Shown here: positions 1-8,513 of the stretch, one piece after another
Numbering within the stretch: position 1 is the stretch's first letter
Layout of the letters: each line of letters begins with the position of its first letter
From: Clostridium_F caseinilyticum
GTDB lineage: Bacteria > Bacillota > Clostridia > Clostridiales > Clostridiaceae
Reading direction: 5' to 3' (one strand)
DNA length: 64,000 nucleotides
Assembly (NCBI RefSeq): GCF_046127645.1
Contig: NZ_CP175919.1
Program-made: the position numbers and the translations under genes
The notes under the pieces: generated by a model
Databases searched by the model: none
Told to the model about the DNA's origin: nothing
Seen by the model: the letters and a program-made list of their open reading frames with translations, nothing else

Positions 1-63
1 ATCATTAAAGAAAAACAAAAATTAAATGGTATGACTTTAGCTATAGGAAAACTATCTATGTGA
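1..63 (+). CDS. C-terminal tail of an upstream gene, possibly cbiG
   Basis: The window opens inside a reading frame that ends at the TGA at 61-63. Only 20 residues are visible, ending NGMTLAIGKLSM. In the common cbi gene order, cbiG (cobalt-precorrin-5A hydrolase) comes just before cbiH/cobJ, and a Gly-Met/Val-Thr-Leu/Val-Ala-Ile ending is compatible with that family. The assignment rests mainly on position and is weak. The upstream neighbour is outside the window. Confidence 0.35.
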   Translation: MIKEKQKLNGMTLAIGKLSM

Positions 64-392
64 TTATAAATCCATAATTACAAAATATATTGTTTTATAT
101 ATTTTTTTATATAAAATAAGGAGCGCTTTGGATTTAGAGTAAGTATTTGATTTTAACGAATCTAAAAAGTATTTATCCATAGATATAGATAGATACTTTT
201 TAGTTCAGTTTAAAAAAATGAGAATATTAAAAAGTGAAGAGAGTTACAGGATTAAGCATGACACGGGGATTGATACCTTGTACACTAAATATGAAAAGAG
301 GTGAAAATTTAGTAAGGTTTACGCATTTAATACATGATTTAAAGGAAAGATAATTAATGAGAGAGTATTAATAAAATCTTACTAAACAAAAT
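64..392 (+). other. Intergenic region before cobJ, with a hairpin and a short frame
   Basis: There is no convincing gene here. A 16-base stem (162-177 with 188-203, one mismatch) forms a hairpin with only a short T run, so it may be a terminator or a processing site. A short frame at 231-353 reads ...GLSMTRGLIPCTLNMKRGEN... to a TAA. It lacks a clear start and may be the end of a decayed gene; I do not recognise it. The cobJ start at 393 has no obvious Shine-Dalgarno sequence. Confidence 0.4.
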
Positions 393-1124
393 ATGGGAAA
401 ACTTTATGTAGTTGGTATAGGGCCGGGAAGTTTAGAACACATAACAATAAAAGCTAAAAAAGTATTAGAGGAAAGTGATATAATAGTAGGCTATTCAAAA
501 TACATAGATTATGTAAAACCTCTTATAGAAGGAAAAGAAATATATACAACAGGAATGAAGAGAGAAGAGGAAAGATGCCAAAAGGCATTAGATTTAAGCA
601 AAGATAAGGTTGTTTCAGTAATAAGTACAGGTGATGCAGGAATATACGGCATGGCAGGACTTATATTAGAAATGAACAAGGATAAAAACTTAGAAATTGA
701 AATAATTCCAGGGGTAACGGCATCTACTGCATCAGCATCAATAATAGGAGCACCACTTATGCATGATAATTGTAATATAAGTTTAAGCGATTTGATGACA
801 CCTTATGAACTTATAAAAAAGAGAGTTAAGTTAGCAGCAGAAGGAGATTTTGTTATATCCTTATATAATCCTAAAAGTAAAGGAAGACCATATTATTTAA
901 AGGAATGTATAGAGATAATAAAGGAATATAGAAGTAAAGATACTCCTATTGCAGTGGTTAAAAATGCACTAAGAGATGGTGAAGAAGTACATCTGTATAC
1001 TTTAGAAAATTTCACAGATGATTTTACGGATATGCTATCTACTGTAATAATAGGTAACAGTAGTAGTTTTGTTAAAGAAGGAAAGTTTATAACAAGAAGA
1101 GGATATAAAGTTAATAAAGATTAA
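393..1124 (+). CDS. cobJ: Precorrin-3B C17-methyltransferase (CobJ/CbiH)
   Basis: This SAM-dependent methyltransferase contracts the corrin ring and methylates C17 in the anaerobic cobalamin pathway. It is 243 residues, full length for the single-domain family. The N-terminal motif MGKLYVVGIGPGS is the first glycine-rich SAM loop of the tetrapyrrole methylase fold. ISTGDAGIYGMAG near residue 75 and the PGVTASTASASIIGAP stretch near residue 103 are the other typical binding loops. The gene is followed after 27 bases by cobK, so the two are probably co-transcribed. The start lacks a good ribosome site, which is odd; translation may be coupled to something upstream or the start may differ. The family call is secure. 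Confidence 0.93.
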   Translation: MGKLYVVGIGPGSLEHITIKAKKVLEESDIIVGYSKYIDYVKPLIEGKEIYTTGMKREEERCQKALDLSKDKVVSVISTGDAGIYGMAGLILEMNKDKNLEIEIIPGVTASTASASIIGAPLMHDNCNISLSDLMTPYELIKKRVKLAAEGDFVISLYNPKSKGRPYYLKECIEIIKEYRSKDTPIAVVKNALRDGEEVHLYTLENFTDDFTDMLSTVIIGNSSSFVKEGKFITRRGYKVNKD

Positions 1125-1151
1125 CAATATATGATATGTGGGAGAGATTAA

Positions 1152-1919
1152 ATGATAGCTTTAATATTGGGAACCTCAGAGGGAAGAGAAATACTTTCTT
1201 TATTAAATAAGTTTACAGATGACATTTTAATATCTACAGCTACAACTTATGGTGGAGAAATTTTAAAGGATTACAAATATAAAAAATTAAATACTAAACC
1301 TTTAAATAAAGATGATTTTCATAATATGCTAAAAGAAGATAAAGTAAATATATTAATTGATGCTTCACACCCTTATGCTTTAGAAGTAACTAAAAATGCT
1401 AGAGAAGTATCAAAAGATTTGGGCATAAAATATATAAGATATGAAAGACCATCTTCAGCAGCGGAGTTTAAAGGAAATGAAAAAGTGGTATTTTTAGAGG
1501 ATTATAGAGATTTAAAAGATGCCTTAAAAAATATAAAAGGAAATGTATTAAATACTTCCGGTAGTAGAAATATGGGTAAAATTTTAGATTTGGAATTAGA
1601 AAATAGAATAATACATAGAGTGCTCCCATCTGTAAAAGTTTTAGAAGAATGTTTCAATTTAGGAGTAAAAGTAGAAGATATTATGGCTATAAAAGGACCT
1701 ATAAGTAAAGAATTAAATAAAGCATTTATAAAGGATTATGATGCTAAAGCATTAATATTAAAAGATAGTGGTCCACAAGGTGGTACAAGAGAGAAAATAT
1801 TAGCTTGTTTAGAGTGTGATATATATTCTTTAGTAATAACAAGGAAAAAGATAAATTACGAAAGAGAATTTCATGATATAGAAGAGCTGGTTGATTATAT
1901 AAAATCAATGATGAATTAA
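1152..1919 (+). CDS. cobK: Precorrin-6A reductase (CobK/CbiJ)
   Basis: This NAD(P)H-dependent reductase acts on precorrin-6A or its cobalt form during corrin ring synthesis. It is 255 residues, the usual length. The N-terminus MIALILGTSEGREI is the family's characteristic nucleotide-binding start. A DASHPYA motif (about residues 72-78) and a late KDSGPQGG motif are also typical. A GGGAGAG ribosome site lies just before ATG 1152. It sits directly downstream of cobJ, as in many clostridial cbi operons. Confidence 0.92.
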   Translation: MIALILGTSEGREILSLLNKFTDDILISTATTYGGEILKDYKYKKLNTKPLNKDDFHNMLKEDKVNILIDASHPYALEVTKNAREVSKDLGIKYIRYERPSSAAEFKGNEKVVFLEDYRDLKDALKNIKGNVLNTSGSRNMGKILDLELENRIIHRVLPSVKVLEECFNLGVKVEDIMAIKGPISKELNKAFIKDYDAKALILKDSGPQGGTREKILACLECDIYSLVITRKKINYEREFHDIEELVDYIKSMMN

Positions 1920-2138
1920 TAAAGAATTTACAAATATAAATTAAATATTTGGGGGAGTATGCTGTATAAAAGTTTTAATATGGTAAAATGCATAAATTGT
2001 ATATTGAAGATAAAATATAATGTTGTAAGATATATTATAAAAAAATTTTATTAATTCAAATTAAGTGATATATTAAATAGAATTTTTAAGATATAAGTTA
2101 GTGTAATAATATTATTGGATGAGATCAGGAGGATGAAT

Positions 2139-2927
2139 ATGAATAGAAATAAAAAAGCTATATTAGTGGTGAGTTTTGGTACTAGTTATGAAAATGCATT
2201 AAAGGATTGTATAGAGAGTACAGAAAATTTTATAAAAGAAAGTTTTAAAGATTATGATATAAAAAGAGCTTTTACTTCTTACATGATAATAAGTAAAATT
2301 TTAAAAAGAGATAATATAAAAATAAATAATCCTATGGAAGCATTAGAAAAACTAAAAAAGGAAGGTTATGAAGAAGTTATAGTTCAACCTTTACATATAA
2401 TGTTTGGAGAAGAATATGAAAAAATAGAAAAAGCTGTTCTTAAATTTAAAGATGAATTTAAGGTGTTAAAAATAGGAAAGCCGTTATTATTTAAAAATGA
2501 AGACTATAAAATAGCTACAGAAGCTTTAAAAACTCAATTACCTAAATTAGACAAAGAAGAGGCTATAATACTTATGGGACATGGAACTGAACATCCAGCA
2601 AATGCTGCTTATTTTCAATTTGATTATTATTTACGAGAACATATAAACCCTAATATGTATCTTTGTAGTGTAGAAAGTGATCCATCAATAGAATCTGTAA
2701 TACCAAAATTAAATAAATCAGGAGTAAAAAAAGTTTTATTAATGCCTTTTATGTTAGTAGCTGGAGATCATGCTAACAATGATATGGCAGGTGAAGATGA
2801 AGATTCATGGAAAAGCATTTTAGAAAAAGAAGGATTTAAAGTAGATTTATATCTAAAAGGGCTAGGAGCTAATAAAAAATTTCAAAAAATATATAGAGAT
2901 CATATAAAAGAAGAAATCGATCAATAG
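2139..2927 (+). CDS. cbiK: Sirohydrochlorin cobaltochelatase (CbiK)
   Basis: CbiK inserts cobalt into sirohydrochlorin to start the anaerobic cobalamin branch. The protein opens with KKAILVVSFGTSYENAL and carries MGHGTEHPAN near the middle; the histidine of this motif is a known metal ligand of class II chelatases. The motif FMLVAGDHANNDMAG holds the second conserved histidine region. The frame is open from 2115, but AGGAGG at 2127-2132 is correctly spaced for ATG 2139, giving 262 residues. The gap of about 200 bases after cobK suggests its own promoter or a processed transcript. Confidence 0.92.
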   Translation: MNRNKKAILVVSFGTSYENALKDCIESTENFIKESFKDYDIKRAFTSYMIISKILKRDNIKINNPMEALEKLKKEGYEEVIVQPLHIMFGEEYEKIEKAVLKFKDEFKVLKIGKPLLFKNEDYKIATEALKTQLPKLDKEEAIILMGHGTEHPANAAYFQFDYYLREHINPNMYLCSVESDPSIESVIPKLNKSGVKKVLLMPFMLVAGDHANNDMAGEDEDSWKSILEKEGFKVDLYLKGLGANKKFQKIYRDHIKEEIDQ

Positions 2928-3112
2928 AAATATTATTATAATATAAAGTTATTTTATAATAAGTAGAATTTTATTAGTAGAAATGTTGCTGTATCAATAT
3001 AGATAAATAATGCACTAAAGATATTTTTAATTTGTGCTAAAAACTTTATTGTCTAAATAAAACTATATTAAGTTTATGATAATATATAGCATATTGTTAA
3101 GGAGAGCATTTC

Positions 3113-3943
3113 ATGGAATTTACAGTCAAATATCCAGGAAGTTTTGGAGAAATACTTCAAGGAAATTTTTGGGAAAAACCTGTATTGGTTTCTTCCCCTA
3201 TAAATTTATATACATATGTTAGATTATTTGAAAGTAAAAATAAAAAAAAGTTTCATAGAAATATTAAAGCAAATAAATTTATAAAAAATATACTTACAGA
3301 TTGGGAATACCAAGATTACATAAATACTATTCATGTAGAAGTAAATAGCAGAATCCCAAGAGGAAAAGGATTAGCTAGTAGTACTGCGGATTTGTGTGCT
3401 ACATATAAATGTTTAACCAAACTATTTAAAAAGAATTATTCTATAGAAGAATTACAAAAGCATTGTTTAATCATAGAACCTACAGATGCTATAATATTTA
3501 ATGAATTTACATTATTTGATTATAAAAAAGGAAGCCTTAAAGAAAGATTAGGTCCTTACATAAAATTTTATATATTGGTTTTAGAAGGAAATAGGATTAT
3601 AAATACTATAGACTTTAATAATAAAAATTTAAAAAAGATGACTTCAATAGAGGATTTAATACCAGATTTAAAAGAAAGTATAAAAAAAAGAAATATTAAG
3701 AATATATCAGAAATATCAGAAGAAAGTATAAAAAGAAATTTTAATAGATTACCTTATGATTATTTTAATATGGTAGATAAATATAAAAACAAAACTGGAG
3801 GACTAGGTATAATAGGATGTCATAGTGGCGATGCTTTAGGCATTGTATATGATAATAAAGAGGATTTATTGAGAGCAGAAAAAAATATTATAGATATAGG
3901 AAATCTAAAAAAGTATACTTTAGAAACGGTTTTAAATGTGTAA
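3113..3943 (+). CDS. pduX: PduX-like L-threonine kinase (GHMP family)
   Basis: PduX makes L-threonine O-3-phosphate, the precursor of the aminopropanol linker of the cobalamin nucleotide loop. The protein (276 residues) begins VKYPGSFGEILQG, a typical N-terminus of this subfamily. It has the GHMP ATP-binding motif PRGKGLASSTAD near residues 82-93 and a C-terminal GGLGIIGCHSGDA loop. The ribosome site AAGGAGAG precedes ATG 3113. Its place between cbiK and cobA supports a cobalamin role. Other GHMP kinases are the only serious alternative. Confidence 0.82.
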   Translation: MEFTVKYPGSFGEILQGNFWEKPVLVSSPINLYTYVRLFESKNKKKFHRNIKANKFIKNILTDWEYQDYINTIHVEVNSRIPRGKGLASSTADLCATYKCLTKLFKKNYSIEELQKHCLIIEPTDAIIFNEFTLFDYKKGSLKERLGPYIKFYILVLEGNRIINTIDFNNKNLKKMTSIEDLIPDLKESIKKRNIKNISEISEESIKRNFNRLPYDYFNMVDKYKNKTGGLGIIGCHSGDALGIVYDNKEDLLRAEKNIIDIGNLKKYTLETVLNV

Positions 3944-3954
3944 GATATGTGAAT

Positions 3955-4215
3955 AAGTTTTAATTTTAAAACCGTAAATATAAATAATACATTCATAAAG
4001 CAATTTATTTTGCTAAGTAGTTCTAAATTTGGCTTCATTAAAATTTTTTTTACCCAGTAAAAGAATCAACCTCCTTTGGCTTCGGTACTGGCTTTTTACG
4101 TCCTGTGAGGAATTACAAAAATTTTTAATTCCGTCAAATTAAGAACTACTAAAGCTCATTCATATATTTATTACATGCATTATTTATATTTACTATATTA
4201 AAATTAAATTTGTTT
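3955..4215. repeat. Element E, copy 1 (fold-back intergenic repeat)
   Basis: This region of about 260 bases has complementary ends: a TTTTAATTTTAAAA-type left end and a TATTAAAATTAAATTT right end. AATACAT on the left and ATGCATTATT on the right extend the pairing. The same end sequences and an internal CCTGTGAGGAATT recur at 12424-12700. Related copies lie at 18215-18515 and 31790-32035. Small open frames on the minus strand here are by-products of the repeat. Confidence 0.6.
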
Positions 4216-4354
4216 TTAATATATACTTATTTATGTATGGATTTAGAAATAATAAAGAGTTGTGTATATTGTATAATAAAGAAAACTCATGTAGGAAAGT
4301 TATTATAAGAAAAATTTTATTGGCATGATAGATAATAAAGAAGAAGGTGTAATT

Positions 4355-4876
4355 ATGAAAGAAGAAAAAGGATACATGCAAGTTTATACAGGAAACGGTA
4401 AAGGAAAAACTACAGCAGCCCTAGGAATTTCTTTAAGAGCAGTTTGTTCAGGAAAAAAAGTTTTCTTTGGACAATTTACAAAAGGAATGAAATATAGTGA
4501 ATTAAAAGCACCAACTATATTACCTAATTTCACTATGGAGCAGTTTGGACGAAATAAATTTATATTTGGAAAACCAGAAGAAGAAGATATAAAATTAGCA
4601 AAAGAAGGACTAAAAAAAATAGAAGAAATATTAACTTCTGGTGACTATGATTTAGTTGTTATGGATGAAGTTAATATAGCTTTATATTATGGATTATTTA
4701 CAGTAGAAGAAGTAATAGATGTGATAGATAAAAGAAATCCAAAGGTAGAGGTTATATTAACAGGAAGATATGCTAAAGAAGAGATAATAGAAAAAGCAGA
4801 CTTAGTAACAGAAATGAAAGAAATAAAACATTACTATGAAAAAGGAGTACCTGCAAGAGTAGGGATAGAAAGTTAG
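4355..4876 (+). CDS. cobA: Cob(I)yrinic acid a,c-diamide adenosyltransferase (CobA/BtuR)
   Basis: This enzyme transfers adenosine from ATP to cobalt(I) corrinoids, completing adenosylcobalamin-type cofactors. The P-loop GNGKGKTTAALG lies at the N-terminus, and LVVMDEVNIAL (Walker B-like, about residue 105) and the terminal GVPARVGIE are family features. The frame is open from 4325, but AAGGTG just upstream favours ATG 4355, giving 173 residues, close to the normal BtuR size. It is separated from the PduX-like gene by element E, so it probably has its own promoter. Confidence 0.93.
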   Translation: MKEEKGYMQVYTGNGKGKTTAALGISLRAVCSGKKVFFGQFTKGMKYSELKAPTILPNFTMEQFGRNKFIFGKPEEEDIKLAKEGLKKIEEILTSGDYDLVVMDEVNIALYYGLFTVEEVIDVIDKRNPKVEVILTGRYAKEEIIEKADLVTEMKEIKHYYEKGVPARVGIES

Positions 4877-4881
4877 AAAAT

Positions 4882-4968
4882 ATGCAAACTTATATTTTAG
4901 CACAAGGAGACACCTTTAAAATAATAACGGATATAGGTAGTAGAATTAACTATAATAAAAAGAATTAA
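4882..4968 (+). other. Short frame of 28 codons, possible gene fragment
   Basis: A short open frame directly after cobA reads MQTYILAQGDTFKII, which faintly resembles the start of a LysM domain (Y-x-V-x-x-G-D-T). It stops after 28 codons and has no good ribosome site. It may be the end product of gene decay or chance. Nothing else was seen in 4969-5110. Confidence 0.22.
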
Positions 4969-5128
4969 TTGAAGAAGATGATTAAAGATATTAAAGTTAT
5001 GCTTATTATAAATAATAAGCAGAGAAGTAATTTGTTTTAATGTGCAGGAATAGGAATACCAAGGTTTGCTTATAATTGGAAGCTTGCAAAACAATAAGAG
5101 AATTATAAAAATGGGGGTATTAATTCTC

Positions 5129-5818
5129 ATGAACAGTTCAATAAAATATAAATTTAAGGATTTGGATATATTCTCTAGTCTTAAAAATGATGAATTAGAT
5201 ATGTTAACTAATAAATCTAGAGTAATAGATTTAAAAAAAGGAGAAATTTTATTTTATGAAAGAGATTCTGTAAATAATGTATACATAGTATTAGAAGGAA
5301 AAGTTACTTTGTATAGAATTTCAGAAAATGGTCAAAAAAGAGTAATATTCATAATAGATAAGGGTAAATTTATAAATGAAATTATACTAGATAAAAAACC
5401 AGCATCTATATGCTGTGAGGGATTTGAAAATAGTAAGGTTTTATCAATTAAAAGAAATGATTTATTATATATGATGGGTGGAAATTTTGAATTTACTCAA
5501 GAAGTGATGTTTTCAATGACTAATAAAATAAGAAGGATGTATAGACAATTAAAGAATACAGTACCTCTTAAAGTAGAAAAAAGAGTAGCAGCCAAGCTTT
5601 GGAAATTGGCCAAGGACTATGGCCAGTGTGAAAAAAATGGAGAAGTCATAAAGTTAAATATAACAGTTACTTATCTTTCAGAAATGTTAGGAAGTTCAAG
5701 AGAAACTATATCTAGAGCATTAAAAGAGTTAAAAAACAAAGAACTTATATATTATGAGGGTAAAAAAATAATAATTAAAGATAGAGATAAATTATCAAAG
5801 TTTTTTAAGGGTATGTGA
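5129..5818 (+). CDS. Crp/Fnr-family transcription regulator
   Basis: The N-terminal half is a cyclic-nucleotide-binding-type beta barrel (motifs KKGEILFYERDS and YIVLEGKVTLYR). The C-terminal half is a winged helix, with recognition helix LGSSRETISRALKEL near residues 190-205. No FNR-type N-terminal cysteine set is present, so it is not an oxygen-sensing FNR in the strict sense. GGGGGT at 5113-5118 supports ATG 5129 (229 residues). It precedes a channel and the asrABC genes in the same direction, and a hairpin terminator overlaps its stop. A role controlling sulfite reduction is likely but inferred only from position. Confidence 0.85.
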   Translation: MNSSIKYKFKDLDIFSSLKNDELDMLTNKSRVIDLKKGEILFYERDSVNNVYIVLEGKVTLYRISENGQKRVIFIIDKGKFINEIILDKKPASICCEGFENSKVLSIKRNDLLYMMGGNFEFTQEVMFSMTNKIRRMYRQLKNTVPLKVEKRVAAKLWKLAKDYGQCEKNGEVIKLNITVTYLSEMLGSSRETISRALKELKNKELIYYEGKKIIIKDRDKLSKFFKGM

Positions 5819-5839
5819 TTTTCATCACATACTTTTTTT
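5811..5839 (+). terminator. Rho-independent terminator after the Crp-family gene
   Basis: A perfect 9-base stem (GTATGTGAT at 5811-5819 with ATCACATAC at 5824-5832) with a 4-base loop is followed by seven Ts. The stem overlaps the stop codon at 5816-5818. It separates the regulator transcript from the channel-asr operon, or attenuates read-through into it. Confidence 0.85.
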
Positions 5840-5905
5840 CGTATGCCCTGTAAAATGACTATAAGGAGTAATAAATTATTAAAAAATGAAGGGAGATGCT
5901 GGAGC

Positions 5906-6670
5906 ATGTATAGTGAAGAAATTAACAAAATTAGTAATACAGCACAAAGCAAAAGGGACTTATTAAAAAATAATACAGTAGGCTATTTAATATCTTCTGC
6001 TCTTGCAGGAATATACGTAGGTATAGGTATTATACTCATATTTACATTAGGTGGAAATTTAGAAGCTGCTAATTCTCCTTATGTAAAGATTATCATGGGT
6101 TTGTCTTTTGGCATAGCTTTAAGTCTTGTTATTATGGCTGGATCAGAACTTTTCACAGGAAATAATATGGTTATGACCATAGGAGCATTAAATAAAAAGA
6201 CTTCATGGAAAGATACTTTAAGCATATGGGGCTTCAGTTTTGTAGGAAATTTAATAGGATCAATGCTTTTAGCTTTAATATTTGTTAATGCGGGATTAGC
6301 AAAAGGAGCTGTAGGTAAATTTATTTTAAAAACAACAGAAATAAAGATGACACTACCCCCTATGGAGTTATTTTTAAGAGGTTTGTTATGCAATATTTTG
6401 GTCTGTTTAGCTGTATGGTGTAGTTTAAAAATGAAAGAAGAGGCAGGAAAACTCATAATGATATTTTGGTGTTTATTTGCCTTTATATCATCAGGATTTG
6501 AACACAGTGTGGCAAATATGACGTTGCTTTCTATAGCTTTATTTATACCACATGGAGCTCAAATATCCGTAAATGGAATGGCATATAATTTGATTTTTGT
6601 TACTTTAGGAAACATTATAGGCGGAGCATTATTTGTGGGAGCAGCCTATTATAAAATATCAAAAAAATAG
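5906..6670 (+). CDS. FNT-family channel, probably hydrosulfide/sulfite-linked (AsrD-like)
   Basis: This is a FocA/NirC-type six-helix membrane protein. Motifs FGIALSLVIMAGSELFTGNN and GNLIGS are typical FNT helix-loop sequences, and ISVNGMAYNLIFVTLGNIIG ends the pore domain. In Clostridioides difficile an FNT protein in the asr operon was shown to be a hydrosulfide channel; the same arrangement here suggests export of the HS- product of sulfite reduction. Formate or nitrite transport cannot be ruled out. AAGGGAGA at 5889-5896 favours ATG 5906 (255 residues). asrA starts 18 bases after its stop. Confidence 0.8.
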   Translation: MYSEEINKISNTAQSKRDLLKNNTVGYLISSALAGIYVGIGIILIFTLGGNLEAANSPYVKIIMGLSFGIALSLVIMAGSELFTGNNMVMTIGALNKKTSWKDTLSIWGFSFVGNLIGSMLLALIFVNAGLAKGAVGKFILKTTEIKMTLPPMELFLRGLLCNILVCLAVWCSLKMKEEAGKLIMIFWCLFAFISSGFEHSVANMTLLSIALFIPHGAQISVNGMAYNLIFVTLGNIIGGALFVGAAYYKISKK

Positions 6671-6688
6671 TTTTAAGAGGTGAAAATA

Positions 6689-7717
6689 ATGGGTTTTAAA
6701 TTTAAAAAAGAAAGTTTTAACAAGGCTTTAAAAAACTTAAAAAAAGATTTTAAAGTTTATGCACCTGTTACATTAGAAGGAAAGGGAACATTTTCAGATA
6801 CAGATTCTATAAGATATAAAGAAATCTCATCTGTAGAAGAAATAAATTTAAAAGAAAAATCTAATTTTTCTTTTAAAGAAGTTGTAGTACCAATAACTCA
6901 AACATTATTTTATTTTACAGAAGATAGCTGGATAGAACCTAAAACAGATAAAGAAAATATACTTATATTTTTAAGAAGCTGTGATTTGCATGGAATAAAA
7001 CGTATAGATGATATATATCTTAAAAATGGAGCAGAAGACCCTTACTATAAGGCCATAAGAGAAAGAGTTAAATTTGTTGTTATGGGATGTAGTGAAAGCT
7101 TTGAAAACTGTTTCTGTGTTTCTATGGGAACTAATAAATCAGAAAATTATAATCTAGGAATAAACATTAATGAAGAAAGTGTATATGCAGATATTAAAGA
7201 TGATTCTTTAGAAAAATATTTTAATGAGGTACAAGTAGAGGAAAAACTTGAAGTAGAACCAAGTTATGTTAAAGAAAACAAAATCAAAGTAAATATATCA
7301 GATAAAATAGAACTATCTAAAATAGTTAACTTAGATTTTTGGAATGAATATTCCCAAAGATGTATAGCCTGTGGAAGATGTAATTTTGTCTGTCCAACCT
7401 GTACTTGTTTTACTATGCAAGATATATTCTACAAAGATAATGATAAAGCAGGAGAAAGAAGAAGAGTATGGGCTTCTTGTCAAGTAGACGGATATACTAA
7501 TATGGCTGGTGGTCATGGATTTAGAATAGACAAGGGTCAAAGAATGAGATTTAAAGTTATGCACAAGGTAAATGATTATAAAAAAAGATTTGGATATCAT
7601 ATGTGTGTAGGTTGTGGAAGATGTGATGATATTTGTCCAGAATATATATCCTTCTCAAATTGCATAAACAAACTTTCAAATTTAGTAGAAGAGGTGAATT
7701 CTAATGACTGCAAATAA
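6689..7717 (+). CDS. asrA: Anaerobic sulfite reductase subunit A
   Basis: AsrA is an iron-sulfur electron-transfer subunit of the NADH-dependent enzyme that reduces sulfite to sulfide. It has two ferredoxin-like clusters near the C-terminus: CIACGRCNFVCPTC and CVGCGRCDDICPEY. The N-terminal domain resembles that of hydrogenase/AsrA proteins (RSCDLHGIKRIDD motif). The upstream in-frame GTG at 6680 lies inside the ribosome site AAGAGGTG, so ATG 6689 is the true start (342 residues). It overlaps asrB by 14 bases, showing tight coupling. Confidence 0.94.
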   Translation: MGFKFKKESFNKALKNLKKDFKVYAPVTLEGKGTFSDTDSIRYKEISSVEEINLKEKSNFSFKEVVVPITQTLFYFTEDSWIEPKTDKENILIFLRSCDLHGIKRIDDIYLKNGAEDPYYKAIRERVKFVVMGCSESFENCFCVSMGTNKSENYNLGININEESVYADIKDDSLEKYFNEVQVEEKLEVEPSYVKENKIKVNISDKIELSKIVNLDFWNEYSQRCIACGRCNFVCPTCTCFTMQDIFYKDNDKAGERRRVWASCQVDGYTNMAGGHGFRIDKGQRMRFKVMHKVNDYKKRFGYHMCVGCGRCDDICPEYISFSNCINKLSNLVEEVNSNDCK

Positions 7718-8501
7718 TGTATATATGCCTTTTAAATCTGAAATATTAGATATAAAAAAACATACAGATATAGAATATACTTTTAGAATGTCCTATGAGG
7801 GAGAAGTAAAACCTGGGCAATTTTTTGAAGTGTCCCTGCCTAAATATGGAGAAGCGCCTATATCTGTATGTGAAATAGGAGAAGGATATGTAGATTTAAC
7901 TATAAGAAGAGTAGGAGTAGTTACAGATGAAATTTATAATTATAATATTGGACAAAGTTTATTTTTAAGAGGTCCTTATGGTAATGGATTTGACCTAGAT
8001 AATTATAAAAATAAAGAAATAGTTGTAGTAGCAGGTGGTACAGGAGTGGCACCAGTTAAAGGAATAATGGATTATTTCTCAAAAAATCCTAATGAATGCA
8101 AAGGATTTAATCTTATAGTAGGATTTAAAACTATAAACAATATACTATTTAAAGAAGATATAGAAAGATGGAAAGAAAACATTAATGTAAATGTTACATT
8201 AGATGTAGCAGAAGAAGGCTATAAAGGAAATACAGGGCTTGTAACTAAATATATTCCAGAATTAAATATAAAAGATAAGGAGAATGTACAAGTTGTAGTA
8301 GTAGGACCACCTATAATGATGAAATTTGCAGTAGCAGAGTTTTTAAAATTAGGAATAAAAGAAGAAAATATTTGGATATCTCAAGAAAGAAAAATGTGCT
8401 GTGGACTTGGAAAATGTGGTCATTGTAAAATAGATGATACCTATATTTGCCTAGACGGTCCAGTTTTTAATTATGTAAAGGGAAAAACTCTTATAGATTA
8501 G
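7704..8501 (+). CDS. asrB: Anaerobic sulfite reductase subunit B (flavin/NAD-binding)
   Basis: AsrB passes electrons from NADH through FAD and an iron-sulfur cluster to the catalytic subunit. It has a ferredoxin reductase-like FAD domain (LTIRRVG, LFLRGPYGNGF), an NAD-binding motif VVAGGTGVAPVKG near residue 110, and a C-terminal cluster CCGLGKCGHC followed by YICLDGPVF. Its length of 265 residues is normal. GAGGTG precedes ATG 7704, inside the end of asrA. Confidence 0.94.
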   Translation: MTANNVYMPFKSEILDIKKHTDIEYTFRMSYEGEVKPGQFFEVSLPKYGEAPISVCEIGEGYVDLTIRRVGVVTDEIYNYNIGQSLFLRGPYGNGFDLDNYKNKEIVVVAGGTGVAPVKGIMDYFSKNPNECKGFNLIVGFKTINNILFKEDIERWKENINVNVTLDVAEEGYKGNTGLVTKYIPELNIKDKENVQVVVVGPPIMMKFAVAEFLKLGIKEENIWISQERKMCCGLGKCGHCKIDDTYICLDGPVFNYVKGKTLID

Positions 8502-8513
8502 GGAGGATTTTAA

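Noticed and set aside
4193..4381. Minus-strand open frame between the PduX-like gene and cobA
   Set aside because: It runs across element E and the cobA start; the composition is low-complexity (Phe, Ile, Asn), with no ribosome site.
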